Shown here: piece by piece, positions 50,081-61,879 of the stretch
Layout of the letters: every line of letters begins with the position of its first letter
How positions within the stretch are numbered: the first letter of the stretch is position 1
Notes under the pieces: model-generated
The model's database searches: none
Seen by the model: only the letters and a program-made list of their open reading frames with translations
Told to the model about the DNA's origin: nothing
Program-made: the position numbers and the translations under genes
NCBI GenBank assembly: GCA_036365515.1
Contig: CM070876.1
Location: 38,525,195-38,589,194, forward strand
Reading direction: 5' to 3'
Length of the DNA stretch: 64,000 nucleotides
Origin: Torymus aiolomorphi
Lineage: Eukaryota > Arthropoda > Insecta > Hymenoptera > Torymidae

Positions 50081-51960
50081 GAAATATACAACTTAACCTG
50101 GTATTGGCGAAAATTTTCGCAAGAGATCTCATTCACGTGGGGGCGAACAGCACGAGAGAAAGTTTTGCGCGCAGTTACGCGCAAGGCCATCGCGTTAGGC
50201 CTAAAAGGAGTAAACTGGAAATATATAACGTACCCTCCAACGGAGCGAAAGGGTCAGAGGGGAAAGCCGCGCGACACAATTGCATCAGCGTGCCGCAAGA
50301 AAGCCCGTTTTCGGGCTCCCGTGGAAACAGATTACAAAAGTTTAATACCCACGGTACACAAATCAAGATCCGTGCCGCTCTCTCTCTCTCTGTCCCACCC
50401 TCGTGCATAAATCGTCGGCAACGAGGATCGGAGCCATAACATAAGCGGACGATGACTACTTCACATTTTTCGCCGAGAGGGAGAGAGAAAGAAAGAAAAA
50501 GCGAGAGGGGAAAGCGTGAAAAGCAATGTTTACCGAAGCCTGGAACTAGCGCAAAACTGGATCAGACGAAGGATAGCCGGTTTATTGGGTGTCATTAAGC
50601 TTTAAAAGCGCCCACGCTGCCCGGATTATATGGCGCACGCGCGCGCGCGCTCCGAGCGAAGAATAAAGGGAGAGCGTGCCGACGGTGGATCCGAAAGCCC
50701 GGGACGTAGAGCCCGATAGTCCGGTACAGGGAGGTTTGTAGAGCAGATAGTTGCCCGCGTAAATATTTGTCTTCAGTCGAGGATTTTTGCACCCTACTCC
50801 GAGTTTTATCGAAATCGCACGAACGACAACGCAGATAAGCGCTGATGGCACTTCTACGAATTTGGCAGAATAATAAATATTTTCTCAGATGTGAAAAATA
50901 CTGAACTGTATTACAACTGCACTTATACTTTCAGACAGAATCTGTAATAAGAATTTAAGACAGAGTATATACGGAAATTCCCCATAACAACTTCATCCCG
51001 GCGAAATTAAAATAAATCAAGCTTCCAAAGCGTACAGAGAAAATGGACTGTTTGCCAAAGCCAAATAAGCCAGAAACGAGAGCGGAAAATCCTCTGAGAA
51101 AGCCCGGCTAATTCCAAGCACGATCGGCTACGTCGATATATATATAGACATATTTTAACGATCAAATAATTTAATTTCGCTCCTCGGATTTCCCGGTCGT
51201 ATAACGGCCCGATCCCCGTGGCGCCCGGAGTGTTTATTTATCGCACCGAGAGCCATTACGGGGCCCCGTCGCAGCCTCAACTTGGCGCTTATCGATCACG
51301 GATCGGCGACTAACGAGCCGTTCGTGCTCGGCGTCCACTCGCATTTAAGGCCAGCTACAGCGCGTAGGTGGCATCTCGCGCGCGTATTACGCGCACGCGC
51401 GTCATCTGCTTAGTCTCATCCGTCGAACAGATGCCCTGCGCGCTCGTGTATGTGTGCTCTGCTGCTGCTGCTCGACTATAGCCTGGCCTCCCCCGTTGTC
51501 ACGCATGCTTTGGATAAGCGCGAGTCGGGCACGCGGCGAGACAAGTGGCGACGAAAGTCTATACTCCTCGGGCATGAAGTAACAAAAGAAAGGACTGTGA
51601 AGAAATTTTCGAATATACACTCTCTCTGTCCAGCGTCACGAGCGGAGAAGCGTGTCCGATGTCCTTTTTTGCCCTTCATGCTCCCTTTTTTTCCTCTCCC
51701 ACACACTTCTGCCCAAAGTGGAGAGAAAGAGAGGAGGGAAAGAGGGACTAGCTCGTATATTTGTTTAAGGCGACGCGTTCGAGTGCCCGCTAATAAATTA
51801 TACGCTTTTCGAGACCACAGCGGAGCACGGGCTCGTGTTTCTTCTCTCACTTACTTGCTCTGTACGCCTGGTATGTGTATATGCATTTTACACGAGCTTT
51901 TTGTTTACCAGATCACGCTTCTCGGAAATTTCACACTCTTCTAGGCGCCTAAGTACCTTT
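50081..51960. other. GC-rich islands, 1.9 kb, with a short AT-rich gap
   Basis: CpG-rich DNA at 50100-50830 and 51180-51950 is separated by about 350 bp of AT-richer DNA. A CG run lies at 50638-50649. Sites such as TTTATCG, CCATTACGG and TTTATTTATCG are scattered. Frames are composition-driven. It is a candidate control region. Confidence 0.4.
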
Positions 51961-52250
51961 TTAATATTGTCTTCAATTATTGAAGCACGCGACGTTTCTC
52001 TGGAGTGCTGTTTTTTCCTCGAATGCCTGACTCGTGAATCATGAGGCATATAATTTCGCTTAGAATAGTTTTACACGGTATTTTAATTACTGACGAAGAG
52101 AAAACGTTTAAGTAATATAATTTTAACGTATATTTTGAAACCGAATAAAGCTATAAACTAATGCTAGTGTATTAGTATTAGTATTTCATTTATTGTAAAA
52201 AGTAGTATACAAAGAGTAGTATACTATATCTTATAGCGTTTTTTAATAAT
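51961..52250. other. AT-rich spacer
   Basis: AGTAGTATAC occurs twice near 52201-52225. No gene is seen. Confidence 0.45.
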
Positions 52251-52774
52251 TAATCGCTAATTAATCGCTATGATGAAACGATTTTTCGACCATTATTTTT
52301 CTATTTCTTAGATTGACGTAATAACAAAATATTCGTATTTCATTTACTTACTAATTTTATCTTTGATGAAAGGGCATTAAAGTACATTGGATGGCTTACC
52401 AAAATATAAATAAATAACATTAACTAATAAATCATTTGTTGTACTCATTCTATGATTAATTCAGCAAAACTTTTCTTTCTCCATGTGATTCTGTCTCTCT
52501 CACTCCTTGGCATAACAGCAAGCCTTCTGGTAGCCATTTCCATACTAAAGAAACTGATCAGTTTTAATACCTTTAAAATACTCAAGAACAAGCTTGTGCT
52601 TGTCTTTGAAAAAGTCATTCTATTTTTCAATCTATTAAATGGCTAAATAATAGGAGAAAAAGCGTTTCATCGGGAGGTGTAAGAAACTGGACAAGAGAAA
52701 TTGCCATTTTATAGCAAGTTTCTAATATAAATGGTCAGTTATTAGTTATAAAATGTTTTGGATTTCCACCAGGG
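52251..52774. repeat. Decayed CCCTGGTAGAAAT-family element
   Basis: The right end TGGATTTCCACCAGGG (52759-52774) is clear. The interior has GATGAAACGATTTTTCGACC near 52271 and the near-inverse AAAGCGTTTCATCG near 52659-52672. Interior words GATTCTGTCTCTC and CTATTAAATGG match the element at 58945-61913. The left end is eroded. Confidence 0.65.
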
Positions 52775-53260
52775 TTGAATTACATCGTTACAACATTTTC
52801 GCTACAACATCTTAATATTAAAGCAGTTTTATTTAAAATTTAATGAAAGTCAATGACTAATTTCAGTCCTTCCAGTCAATACTGATTGTGTGATATCACA
52901 GATAAAAAAAAAAGTAGAGTAATTTAAAATGACTAAAAATTAGGTTGACTAGAATACGTGTGTATAACTATATACTTATTAATGCTAAAAATAGATACAC
53001 TATATATATGTGTACAAACATCTCGCATTGTTACCAAGATTAACGATTTTTTTAATGGTTTAGAACTTCCGTCGCTTTAGATACAATGGTACATTGATTC
53101 AACTGATTTATAGCAACGTCAACACAGCGGGGAAAGAGAAAAGTGTTCAATACTAATACGCAAATGAATAACTTAAAATTAGAAACTAATAAAAATATAA
53201 ACAATTACAAGATTACGTGCCCGACTCAATCAACATTTCCGGATGAAAAATACTCATTCG
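52775..53260. other. AT-rich spacer
   Basis: No gene or repeat is supported. Confidence 0.5.
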
Positions 53261-53885
53261 ATTACCCGTGCAAACTTTGTAAACTCGCGGTGGCAAATGC
53301 AGTAAACTGAAAAGTCCACCCTGCGTGCGCGCGTGCACGCGTATGCATAAAGGAGATTAGCGCTTTATCGGGCGGCTTCAACGGTTCTCTCGCGTCAGAG
53401 GCGCCCTCATTTTTCCTCCCATTTTTTCCAAATATTGACAATGCATTTTCAAACCCGCGCCGCCGGCCGCGGAAATCGATATTGGTGTGCACAAGCGACG
53501 CATCATAAAGACGATAGCACGGTGTGAAAGGAGGGGTGCGGAGGGTATCAAACACTCGAGAGGAAAGGAAAGAGAGGAGAGCGCGCGCAGAACGGAGTTT
53601 CAGAGCTCGGCAGGTCACACGCGGCGTCGCGCAGCCATCAAAGCCCCCGCAAAGAGACATAGAGAGCTGACGCGCGAGATAGCGCTGTCTTTGATCTTCG
53701 GCCGCGCGTTCGCGCCTCCAGCTCACCTCGACGAGCGAGCGACCCTCGGAGACACCTCGTCTGCTCTGTCTCTTCCCCGTTTTCTTCTTCTTCGGCATCT
53801 CCATCTTCCTTTATTGACCTTGCCTCGCTCTACGCGTAGTTTGTATATACTAGCTGCTAAAAAAATTTTAACTCGCCGTCTTTGA
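53261..53885. other. GC-rich island
   Basis: CpG-rich with opposing open frames (a 180-residue minus frame and a 132-residue plus frame) over the same DNA, without domains. They are judged non-coding. Confidence 0.4.
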
Positions 53886-54720
53886 AAGAATACATATTAA
53901 AAATGAAACATATTCTTTCTGAGATGGAACGAAATTCATTGAGTTCTGATCAACATTTTATTTTTAACAAGCAAAATCACTTTTTATAAGTAAACGGGGG
54001 TGCTGACTTTTATTTAAAATAAAAATTGCGCGCAAAAGTAGGCATTACGAATAAAAGTTAAGGTTCACTTTATGCAGTACATCAATAACTATATAATGTT
54101 ACAGACAGCAGTTGACGCAAAGGAGAAGGTATTAATCATACAAAAAGTTTCGGGAATAGAAGCAAAAAGCACTTGAACAGACCGGAATGACTATATTGGA
54201 CGGCGGCACTTACACAAACACGCGATCTTGCCACTTCATTGCGATAAGATAGCGGGCAGTGTAATTAAAAAAGAAAAAGTAAAAATGAAAAAGAATGTAA
54301 ACTCAGGTCGCACCGCGGCACATTTCAATCGCGCGCGGGCCGCATTATCGAGTCCATTATCTCTCGCTCTTCTCGGTATTCGCGCTCGAGTATATCGATT
54401 CGAATTGAAAGCCCTCGCCGCCGCGCGCACGGTAGTCAAAATCAAAACAGCGTATATCGGTGTTAGGAAGCGAGCCACTGCGCATATGTATAGGCGAGCT
54501 CGATAGCGGCGCAGCCTTTCATTCCGCTCGCCAATCATAATATTTATCGCGCTCTCATCCGATTGATCGACTCTCCCGCGCCCGCAATCGGCGAGACTCT
54601 TGCACTGTGTCTTTGTCGCCTCTATACGACTGGCCGTGAGTCACGCCGATAGCGACGAAAGATGATATATACAGATTTAGCGGCTGCGTTTTATTTGGTA
54701 GGAGCGGGCTTTTCGAGAGG
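53886..54720. other. AT-rich spacer followed by a small GC-rich island
   Basis: AT-rich to about 54180, then a CpG-rich patch 54300-54680 with GCGCGCGGGCCGCATTATCG at 54331-54350. No gene is seen. Confidence 0.4.
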
Positions 54721-56160
54721 TATCAAATTTATTTTTAAATATTCACTCTGGATTTATGTGCACTCGACTAACATTCAAATCAAAGGTTTCATTTTTCGAT
54801 CCTGCATAGGTTTCTTTTTCTTAAATATTCATAGAGAATAGTTAGAATACTGTTGCTGCTTTTTCTTTGTAAATCTAATTAAGTTTTCCATAACTTCTAC
54901 ATGTGTGCCTGTCATAAAGGTAGTATATATCCTCAGTGCTCCAATTCTTAATCAACTATATATATACTTTTATGAGAACTGAAGTCGTTCGCAGTTTTCG
55001 AACTTTTTTGTTTTACTGAAAAAAAAAACGAAGAATGATCTTAAGATAAGTTACATAATAAGTTCTGTTGTTACATAATAAGTTCACGTTTTTCAAAAAT
55101 CAGAATTTATGAGACATTTTTGTTTGACTCATTTATGCGACTCAAAATTTTGGGTCCCCGGCTAAATTTATTTCGGATGCCCTGCTAGATGCCATATATC
55201 TTTGTAATAGTACACCATTGGCATTCTAAACGTGTTTACAGTAGCTCGTCTTTTCAGCAATCTACAATAGGGTCTAATAAATATGTAGATCAAGGGCAGT
55301 AAATTATGCTCCGAAAACATTGGCGAAAAAGTGTCCTGTTTTAAATCTGTTGTACTAAAACTCAGCAATGACACGATCATATTTTGTTTTGTCTTCGTGA
55401 TCGTAACGAAATGTTTAAAAAGGTAAAGTTTAGTTTTTAGCTAATAACTGCTCTATCTTTAAAGAGGCAGCGCCGTTTTATTGACTCTCAAACAATGTGT
55501 ATACACGAGCAACGCGGGACGACAGCTAAACGACAAAAATCTACAAGGACAGAGCAGACTGGAACTCCTTCTTATCTCTGCGTAGAGAGTGGAAGTAACC
55601 GCCTATGTTCACCGACTTTGATCATTTGCAAAGAGCAATTTTCGGAGAAAAAGCTTAGTCGACTCAATAAATAGTTCCACGTATCACTTTTTAAAACCTG
55701 AACAAATAAAATTGCTGCTTCCTTCTACAAATTTTACCTATATAAAATTTTAATAACGAGTTCTATGACAGAAAAATATTTTTTTCTTCAACACTTCTCT
55801 TTATACTTTATAACAACATTTAAAAAGGCAAAGTAAATACTAGATATTATTAATATTAAGTAACTGCATTCGTCGTAGTGTTATTATGCAACGCATTTAT
55901 CAAGAAATAAAAATTGTAAAATATTGAAAATATTAGGGAACTAATCCATTTTTACTAGTTTCAAAACCGTTTTCTATTTTAAAAATATATACAATATACC
56001 CATATATTTTTAGTAGAAAATTAACTTATAATAGCTTGATCAAACATAAATTAAGCAATCAAAACCTTTCATCATTTGATTTTCAACAGATACGCAATTA
56101 TATATATTACACCCACCCAATTATACTTTGTTAGCTATAGCGAAGTGAAGATAAGCTTAA
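54721..56160. other. AT-rich spacer
   Basis: TTACATAATAAGTTC is duplicated at 55050 and 55071. No gene is supported. Confidence 0.45.
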
Positions 56161-56211
56161 AAGTTTTTAATAAGATTTTACGACAAACAAGTTTTTAATA
56201 AGATTTTACGA
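56161..56211 (+). repeat. Two 23-bp direct repeats, 28-bp period
   Basis: AAGTTTTTAATAAGATTTTA plus CGA is repeated exactly at 56161-56183 and 56189-56211. It is a small tandem duplication at the edge of the transposon cluster. Confidence 0.85.
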
Positions 56212-56225
56212 GTATATACTCGTAG

Positions 56226-56453
56226 TAATATAATTTTATAAATTGATTAATTGATCTTCAACGAACAAAATCTCTTACAGTTAGTGTTAATCCTTTCCTT
56301 CATCGAAGTCATCATTTCAAAATTTTCTATCAAATAGTGAGGGCTGACTGTAATGCAACGCACTATTTCGATGAAAGAAACGCATTACGGCTAACTATAA
56401 GAGATTTTGTTCGTTGAGGATCAATAAATTCAATTTATAAAACTAATATATTA
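56226..56453. repeat. 228-bp foldback element
   Basis: The left arm TAATATAATTTTATAAATTG with GAACAAAATCTCTTA pairs with the right arm TAAGAGATTTTGTTC with CAATTTATAAAACTAATA. The arms are about 65 bp with a loop of about 100 bp. The flanks do not show a convincing target duplication. Confidence 0.75.
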
Positions 56454-56499
56454 TATTTTGATGAAAACTGCTAACGCATTCATGAAAAATTATTTGTTT

Positions 56500-57060
56500 T
56501 CTATAATGGCCAAAAATTGACTATTTTGATTGTATTTAAGCATTTTTAATCGTTCTTTCAGATTTAACTTACTAGAAATTGTTTTATTTAGGCGTTAAAA
56601 ATCATTTTTATAATTTTAGTTAGTCAGGAACTGATTGTACATGGAAATGTTAAATGGAAAAAAGTTTTGCTTCAATATTATCTATAACTTTTGCATTTAA
56701 CATTTTTGTATAAAAAATCGTTTTTATGGGTTTAACTCGTCAGGAATTGATTGTACAAAAAAGTTTAATAGGAAAAAGTTCTGTTTTAATATTATCTAGG
56801 TATAACTTTTACATTCAACATTTTTGTGTAAAATCAAATCCTGTCAAGTAACAAGTAAAAATCGATTATTTTGTCGATATATCACTATTTGCTTTACAAA
56901 TATTGTTCATAGAGAAAAATATTCAATGTAAAAAAGACGTGTTTTAATTAGTTTTAGCAGATGCATGTGCTAGATTTATACTGAAAATTAATTTTCAATA
57001 CATTAAGCTTAAAATCTGTTTTTTCAAATTTTTATTTGCTCTCGCGATTTTTTATTTTAT
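56500..57060 (+). repeat. Left member of a long inverted repeat built of tandem units
   Basis: Units containing GTTAAAAATC and GTCAGGAAYTGATTGTAC recur (56623-56640 and 56739-56756), each followed by AAAAGTT.TG.TT.AATATTATCTA. The same units, inverted, make up 62370-62900. GCAGATGCATGTGCT near 56968 pairs with its diverged partner near 62425-62445. Confidence 0.7.
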
Positions 57061-57114
57061 GATGGATTCGGCTCAATATAGAACTTTTCGGTACATTTAA
57101 TTAGATGAGTATCT

Positions 57115-57590
57115 AGCCCAAAACTCAGTTGGATCTGTCGAAATTTCGCTGACATAATCGAGAAACTTGATTACATACGGACGTACAGACATACATGCAT
57201 CTCGGAAAACGCTTAAAATGAACTCATTTTGGGTCGAAAACAGTTTTTATATAATAAATTATTTATTTTTAAGGTGTAACAATTTTCCCTTTGGTGAAAA
57301 TGTAAGGCTCTCCGGAGCAGCGGTCGTGCCTAAAAAATTTACGTTAGTGTATCATAACGATTAGTTGTTTTTAGGCACGACCGCTTCTCTTGAGAGCCTT
57401 ATATTTTCACCAGAGTTAAAATTGAAACACTTCAAATTCTGAAAATTTGAAATATAAAAACTGTTTTCCACCAAAAACGAGTCCATTTCAAGGGTTTCCA
57501 AGGACATATGTCTGTCTGTACGTATGTATATGATCAAGTAAGTCGATTATCTCAACGAATTTTTATCAGATCTGATCGGAAATATACCAG
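57115..57590. repeat. Long palindrome with internal hairpin
   Basis: The outer arms pair TGACATAATCGAG, ACTTGAT, ACGTACAGACA and GAAAACAGTTTTTATAT with their inverses ending near 57575. The inner arms TAAGGCTCTCCGGAG and GCGGTCGTGCCTAAAAA (57302-57337) pair with TTTTTAGGCACGACCGC and TGAGAGCCTTAT (57369-57402). It interrupts the inverted repeat relative to its partner at 62.2-63.05 kb. Confidence 0.75.
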
Positions 57591-57640
57591 ACCTTCGTCT
57601 TATACATACGTGATGTATCTATTTTCAAAAAGATTTGTTT

Positions 57641-58125
57641 AAGGTGCCGTCACCACGAGAATTGGTCACATAAATAAAATGTATATACAATCGTTTCTTC
57701 ACATGTTAATAGTGTAAAAAATGGTATCATATAAAAATATGGTTCATAAAGTAGCAACAAAATTTTTTTCAACGAAATTTCAAATTTACAAAAGTAGATT
57801 TTGCTTAATTAATTAAAATAAAGTTTAACAATCAATATAAATCTTATTTATCTTTAATTCGAATCAAAATTGAAAGGGCTCATCTTGTTCCTTGTGCAAT
57901 TTCATAGGAAGTCAACGGTATAAAAATGGAGACATTTTCAAAACCTGCAAAGAAATAACTATTTGTTTATAAAAAGGATACGCGAACCTATAAACAAGTA
58001 GATGTATCTTTGCAGATTTTGAAAATTTTACAATTTTTATATCGTTGACTCTCTATGAAATGGCACAAGGAACAAAATGAGCCCTTCCAATTTTGAATCG
58101 GATCAAAAATAAAAAATATTTATAT
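57641..58125. repeat. Palindromic repeat region beginning TTAAGGTG
   Basis: TTAAGGTGCCGTCACC at 57639-57654 matches the inverse of GCCACCTTAA near 62340, and similarity continues to about 57810. The second part (57846-58122) is a separate palindrome: AATTGAAAGGGCTCAT and GTTCCTTGTGCAATTTCAT pair with their inverses after a short loop near 57978. Confidence 0.65.
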
Positions 58126-58202
58126 TGTTTCTTGAACTTTTTTAAGGGGATTTCGCACTATACTAACACTGTTTTATCGACGGGACATGTAAATGTAATT
58201 AA

Positions 58203-58408
58203 GGTGATGCGATGCCCATGCTATTACTCAATTCTCGGTTCCCGTTTTTCTCCTTCAATTTTAAACTTTTTGAAAAAAACTCTTTGACACGTTTTAAGTT
58301 TAATAAAGAACTACTACAACGTATCAAAGAGTTTTTTTCTTAAAATTAAAAATTGAATGAGAAAAACGGGAACCAAATTTTGGGTAATAGTGTCAGTATT
58401 GCATCACC
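58203..58408. repeat. 206-bp TTAA-flanked foldback element
   Basis: TTAA lies at 58199-58202 and 58409-58412. The ends are GGTGATGCGATGCC and GGTGATGCAATAC (inverted). The arms also pair GGTTCCCGTTTTTCTC and AAAACTCTTTGA with their inverses. Non-coding. Confidence 0.8.
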
Positions 58409-58684
58409 TTAATATAATAAAAGAATAGGGTAAGTGTGGGTATTACGGCGGTATTTTTTTCAGGTTAGTTTCAAACGAATATATTTCGTTTCCATGCAAA
58501 AAATATGCAGATTCTTTTTAATAACGGAACTTAGGTATCATATCTATCGATTAAAGTACAATTTTAGAACAAAAATTGATAAATAAATGTATAAAATGAC
58601 TTTGAAAACAACATCTCTCTGCCGATGTTACTGCGAAGCTGCTGCAACTACTGCATTGGTATTACGGTGCCATGTTAAAGCATA

Positions 58685-58826
58685 CCCTGATTAAAAAAAA
58701 ATATTAAATCCTATTGGATCCTATTAAATTCCCTATATAGTCCATGTACAGTCAGTAAAAAATCCTCATTAAAGTCGATTCAACTAACAGCTTTTTAAAG
58801 GAATGAATGGGTTTTTTTAATCAGGG
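58685..58826. repeat. 142-bp MITE with TA duplication
   Basis: It starts CCCTGATTAAAAAAA and ends TTTTTTTAATCAGGG, with TA at 58683-58684 and 58827-58828. It is typical of Tc1/mariner-derived MITEs. Confidence 0.8.
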
Positions 58827-58988
58827 TAGGGAGAGCGCTGGCGCATGCGCAGAACCCCAAAAAGTACGTCGCTGGTATTACTGCGATTTTCCATAAGATT
58901 CTACAGCAGCAATTTACACCTTGAACAAATTCAGTTACCCTGCGCCACTGGTAGAAAGTTCTCTATTGAAAAATGGACAGGAACTTAA

Positions 58989-59366
58989 GGGGATGCCATA
59001 CTCGTACCATTACCGACCGAGCAATTCACACAGTTTCAAGCTGATTAAAAATAAAATACGTCGAATCACAAAAAATCAAGAGAACACTCTTCTGTATTTT
59101 TTAACGTTCTATCATCCAGTCAAAGTTTGGAGTCGAAATATCAAGTCATTTTTGCAAAAACTTTGAACAAAGCGAAATTTAATTTCGTTCAAAGTTTTTG
59201 AAAAAACGGCTTGATATTTCGACTCCAAACTTTGACTGGATGATAGAACGTTAAAAAACACAGAAGAGTGTTCTCTTGATTTTTTGTGATTCGACGTATT
59301 TTATTTTTAATCAGCTTGAAACTGTGTGAATTGCTCGGTCGGTAATAGTACGAGTAAGGCATCCCC
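58989..59366. mobile_element. 378-bp TTAA-flanked near-perfect palindrome
   Basis: TTAA lies at 58985-58988 and 59367-59370. The ends are GGGGATGCCATACTCGTAC and its inverse. The arms of about 185 bp are almost identical and close on a short loop near 59180. The high arm identity suggests a fairly recent insertion or arm homogenisation. Confidence 0.9.
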
Positions 59367-59370
59367 TTAA

Positions 59371-59636
59371 GGGGTTGTGGAATACCGACCTCTATTATGC
59401 CACCTACCGTACCAGCCGGGCAGCAGTAATTCGTTATAACTTGATTATTACTGCGATTAACGACATATCCAAATTCGTTTGCCCTCCGTAATATAATTTA
59501 CCTATCATTAATTACCTATCATTCTGCAAAGTTTTGAGTCTAAATTTCAAGGACACCTTTAAAAATTCTTGGAACGAAATTTCATAAGTTTTGCGACGGT
59601 AGGTCGCATAATAGACGTTAGTTATTCCACACCCCC
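59371..59636. mobile_element. 266-bp TTAA-flanked foldback, GGGGGTGTGGAATACCGA family
   Basis: TTAA lies at 59367-59370 (shared with the preceding element) and 59637-59640. The ends are GGGGTTGTGGAATACCGAC and the inverse of GGGGGTGTGGAATAACTAAC. It belongs to the same family as 36702-36948: both contain TATTATG.G.CCTACC and AAGTAATTCGTT-like words after the left arm. Confidence 0.88.
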
Positions 59637-59777
59637 TTAATAAATAGCTAGTAAAAATAGCTAATTTTGTGGATAGTGATGAAATGATTTTTCCGGTCAT
59701 ATTCTCTATTTAATACAGATAACACAACCTTAAAATGTTTGTACTAAATTTTCTCTGTAATTTAATCATATATTTAA

Positions 59778-60091
59778 CAGAAACCGGCAGTATTCGTCCG
59801 CAAAATTTTTTCGAATACTCATATTATTTTATTAAATATTTGTATAAATAATAAACAAATTTCTCATAAAAACTGGGCCTTTAGAAGTGTTTTGAAAAAA
59901 TATTCGAAAAAATATTCGTCGAATACTTTCTCGAATAATCGGTTATAATATTCGACGAATAATTTTTTCAAAACACTTCTAAAAGTCCAGTTTTTATGAG
60001 AAATGTGTTTATTAATTAAAATTATATCATTGCATCAAATATTTACTGAAGTATTCGGAAAAAATTTGCGGACGAATAATGCCGATCTCTG
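59778..60091. mobile_element. 314-bp hAT-like MITE with 8-bp target duplication
   Basis: The ends are CAGAAACCGGCAGTATTCG and, inverted, CAGAGATCGGCATTATTCG. The flanks are ATATTTAA (59770-59777) and GTATTTAA (60092-60099), a 7/8 match. The arms pair almost throughout, including AGAAGTGTTTTGAAAAAAT. CAGAG-type ends and 8-bp duplications are hallmarks of hAT elements. Confidence 0.82.
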
Positions 60092-60464
60092 GTATTTAAA
60101 AACAAATATTAAAAAACGATGGCTAACGAAAATGTAAAAATGAATTATTGGCATTTAATTCGTTTATATAGTGCTGTTATAGGAAATACAATGAAAACAA
60201 TAATTTTTCCGTTTGATTCTGTCTCTCCCACTCCTCACCATAATAACAAGCCTCTTAATATAGCTATTTTCTAACTAGAAAAACTGGCTAACTTTAATAT
60301 CTTTTAAATACTCATAAATAAGCTAATGTATAAATCTGTGAAAAAACTTATTCCATTATTCTACCTATTAAATGAAGAATATGATTCATCGTTTTATCTA
60401 TGGATAGAAATGGCCAAGAAAAGTGTCTAGTTTTTGACGATTATTGCTAAAACTAGCTATTTAG

Positions 60465-61879
60465 GGGAGAGTCGGGTATGCGTGGCGTGGCGGGTAGAAT
60501 TGGCATTTAAATATTTTTAATATTATTGAATATTTTACTGTAAATCCATATGTAACTGATAAAGAATACTTCTACTCTTTTTCTCCGTGAAAATAGCGTA
60601 AAAAATATTGTTATTTACAAAATGTGATGCAGTTAAAATTTTTTGCAGAAAAACGAGCTTTATACTTCATTTTTTATTCGCGTGGTGGTAATAGAAAAAT
60701 GAATATTTCTTATTCAAAAATGGGTGCATTCGATAGTTCGCAAAACAAACTTATAACTGCTTTTTTATTTTTTCATGTTGGGTGTATTATAGAAGGTTTT
60801 ATTACTATTTAAAAATGTATCTATATGGCGCATGCGTGGCACCTGAGTGGCACTTGCCACTGCGGACTCGCCTATACTTACCTTTAATTTTTCTTCTGAT
60901 CAGGCGGCTTCATTAGATTTGCGAATTTACTTATATACCATCATAAATAATATAACATATTATTTATTTACTTACTATTCATTAATATTTTTATTAATTT
61001 AAACTTTTATATAGTTCCTTCCACAAGAAGAATTGATAAATGTTTTTTAAATTTAAGCATGTAATTTTTCAAAACTTTTTGGATAAAAGTTCATAATATT
61101 ATTTATTATTAATAAGAAATGATGTATTTTTTAAGTTATTGTAGTGTACTCTTAAAGTAATTTTTTTAAATGAAAGTATTGTCGGGCTACTTAAGTTAAA
61201 CAGTTAGGATGAAAGTTAATAATATTACTTAGTTATTATTAATAATAAATAATATTTTTGCAAATATCACAACAAAATTTTTTTTTAGTTTTTCTTAATT
61301 TTATAAAAACTTAAAGATGAAAATCTTTAAATGACAATATAATTAATTAGACTGTTCATTTAATCACTATTAACAAATTCTATCAACAATTAAGAATCTT
61401 TGGTAAAGCTGCACTAAATATTTCTCGACATTACCAAAATTGTGTTATCGTAAAACTTTAATAATTTTTTTTGCAATGAATCTTATAAAGGTTTAAATTG
61501 ATAAAAATATAAATGAATAGTAATTAAATAAATATTATTTATCTAATTATATTATATATGAGAAATATATTCGCAAGTTTGGTCAGGCCAGCTGATCGGA
61601 AGAAATTTTAAAGTTAGATCACGAGGCCGCAGTTGCAAGTGTGCTACTCGTACCCCACCCGGGTGCGACGCGTACCCGCTACTGGTGCACGTAGAGCATT
61701 TTTACGAGTTTTACGTTTCGATTTATAACTAAAAATATATTGAAAAACAATATTATTTGACTATTGATACTAATTCTCAATATGTTTAACTATTTCTTCT
61801 TTTGAAATTATTAAAATACTTAAAATATCAATATAAACTTATCCCAAAGTTAGGGTGCCACACATGCCCCGCTCTCCCC
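60465..61879. mobile_element. 1.4-kb non-autonomous element with GGGGAGAG ends and TA duplications
   Basis: The left end is GGGGAGAGTCGGGTATGCG and the right end, inverted, GGGGAGAGCGGGGCATGTG. TA lies on both sides (60463-60464 and 61880-61881). The interior is AT-rich with two GC-rich patches near 60825-60880 and 61620-61690. There is no transposase; the longest ATG frame is 62 residues. It is a Tc1/mariner-like candidate by target site only. Confidence 0.75.

Noticed and set aside
53262..53885. 180-residue minus and 132-residue plus frames
   Set aside because: Overlapping composition-driven frames without recognisable protein features.
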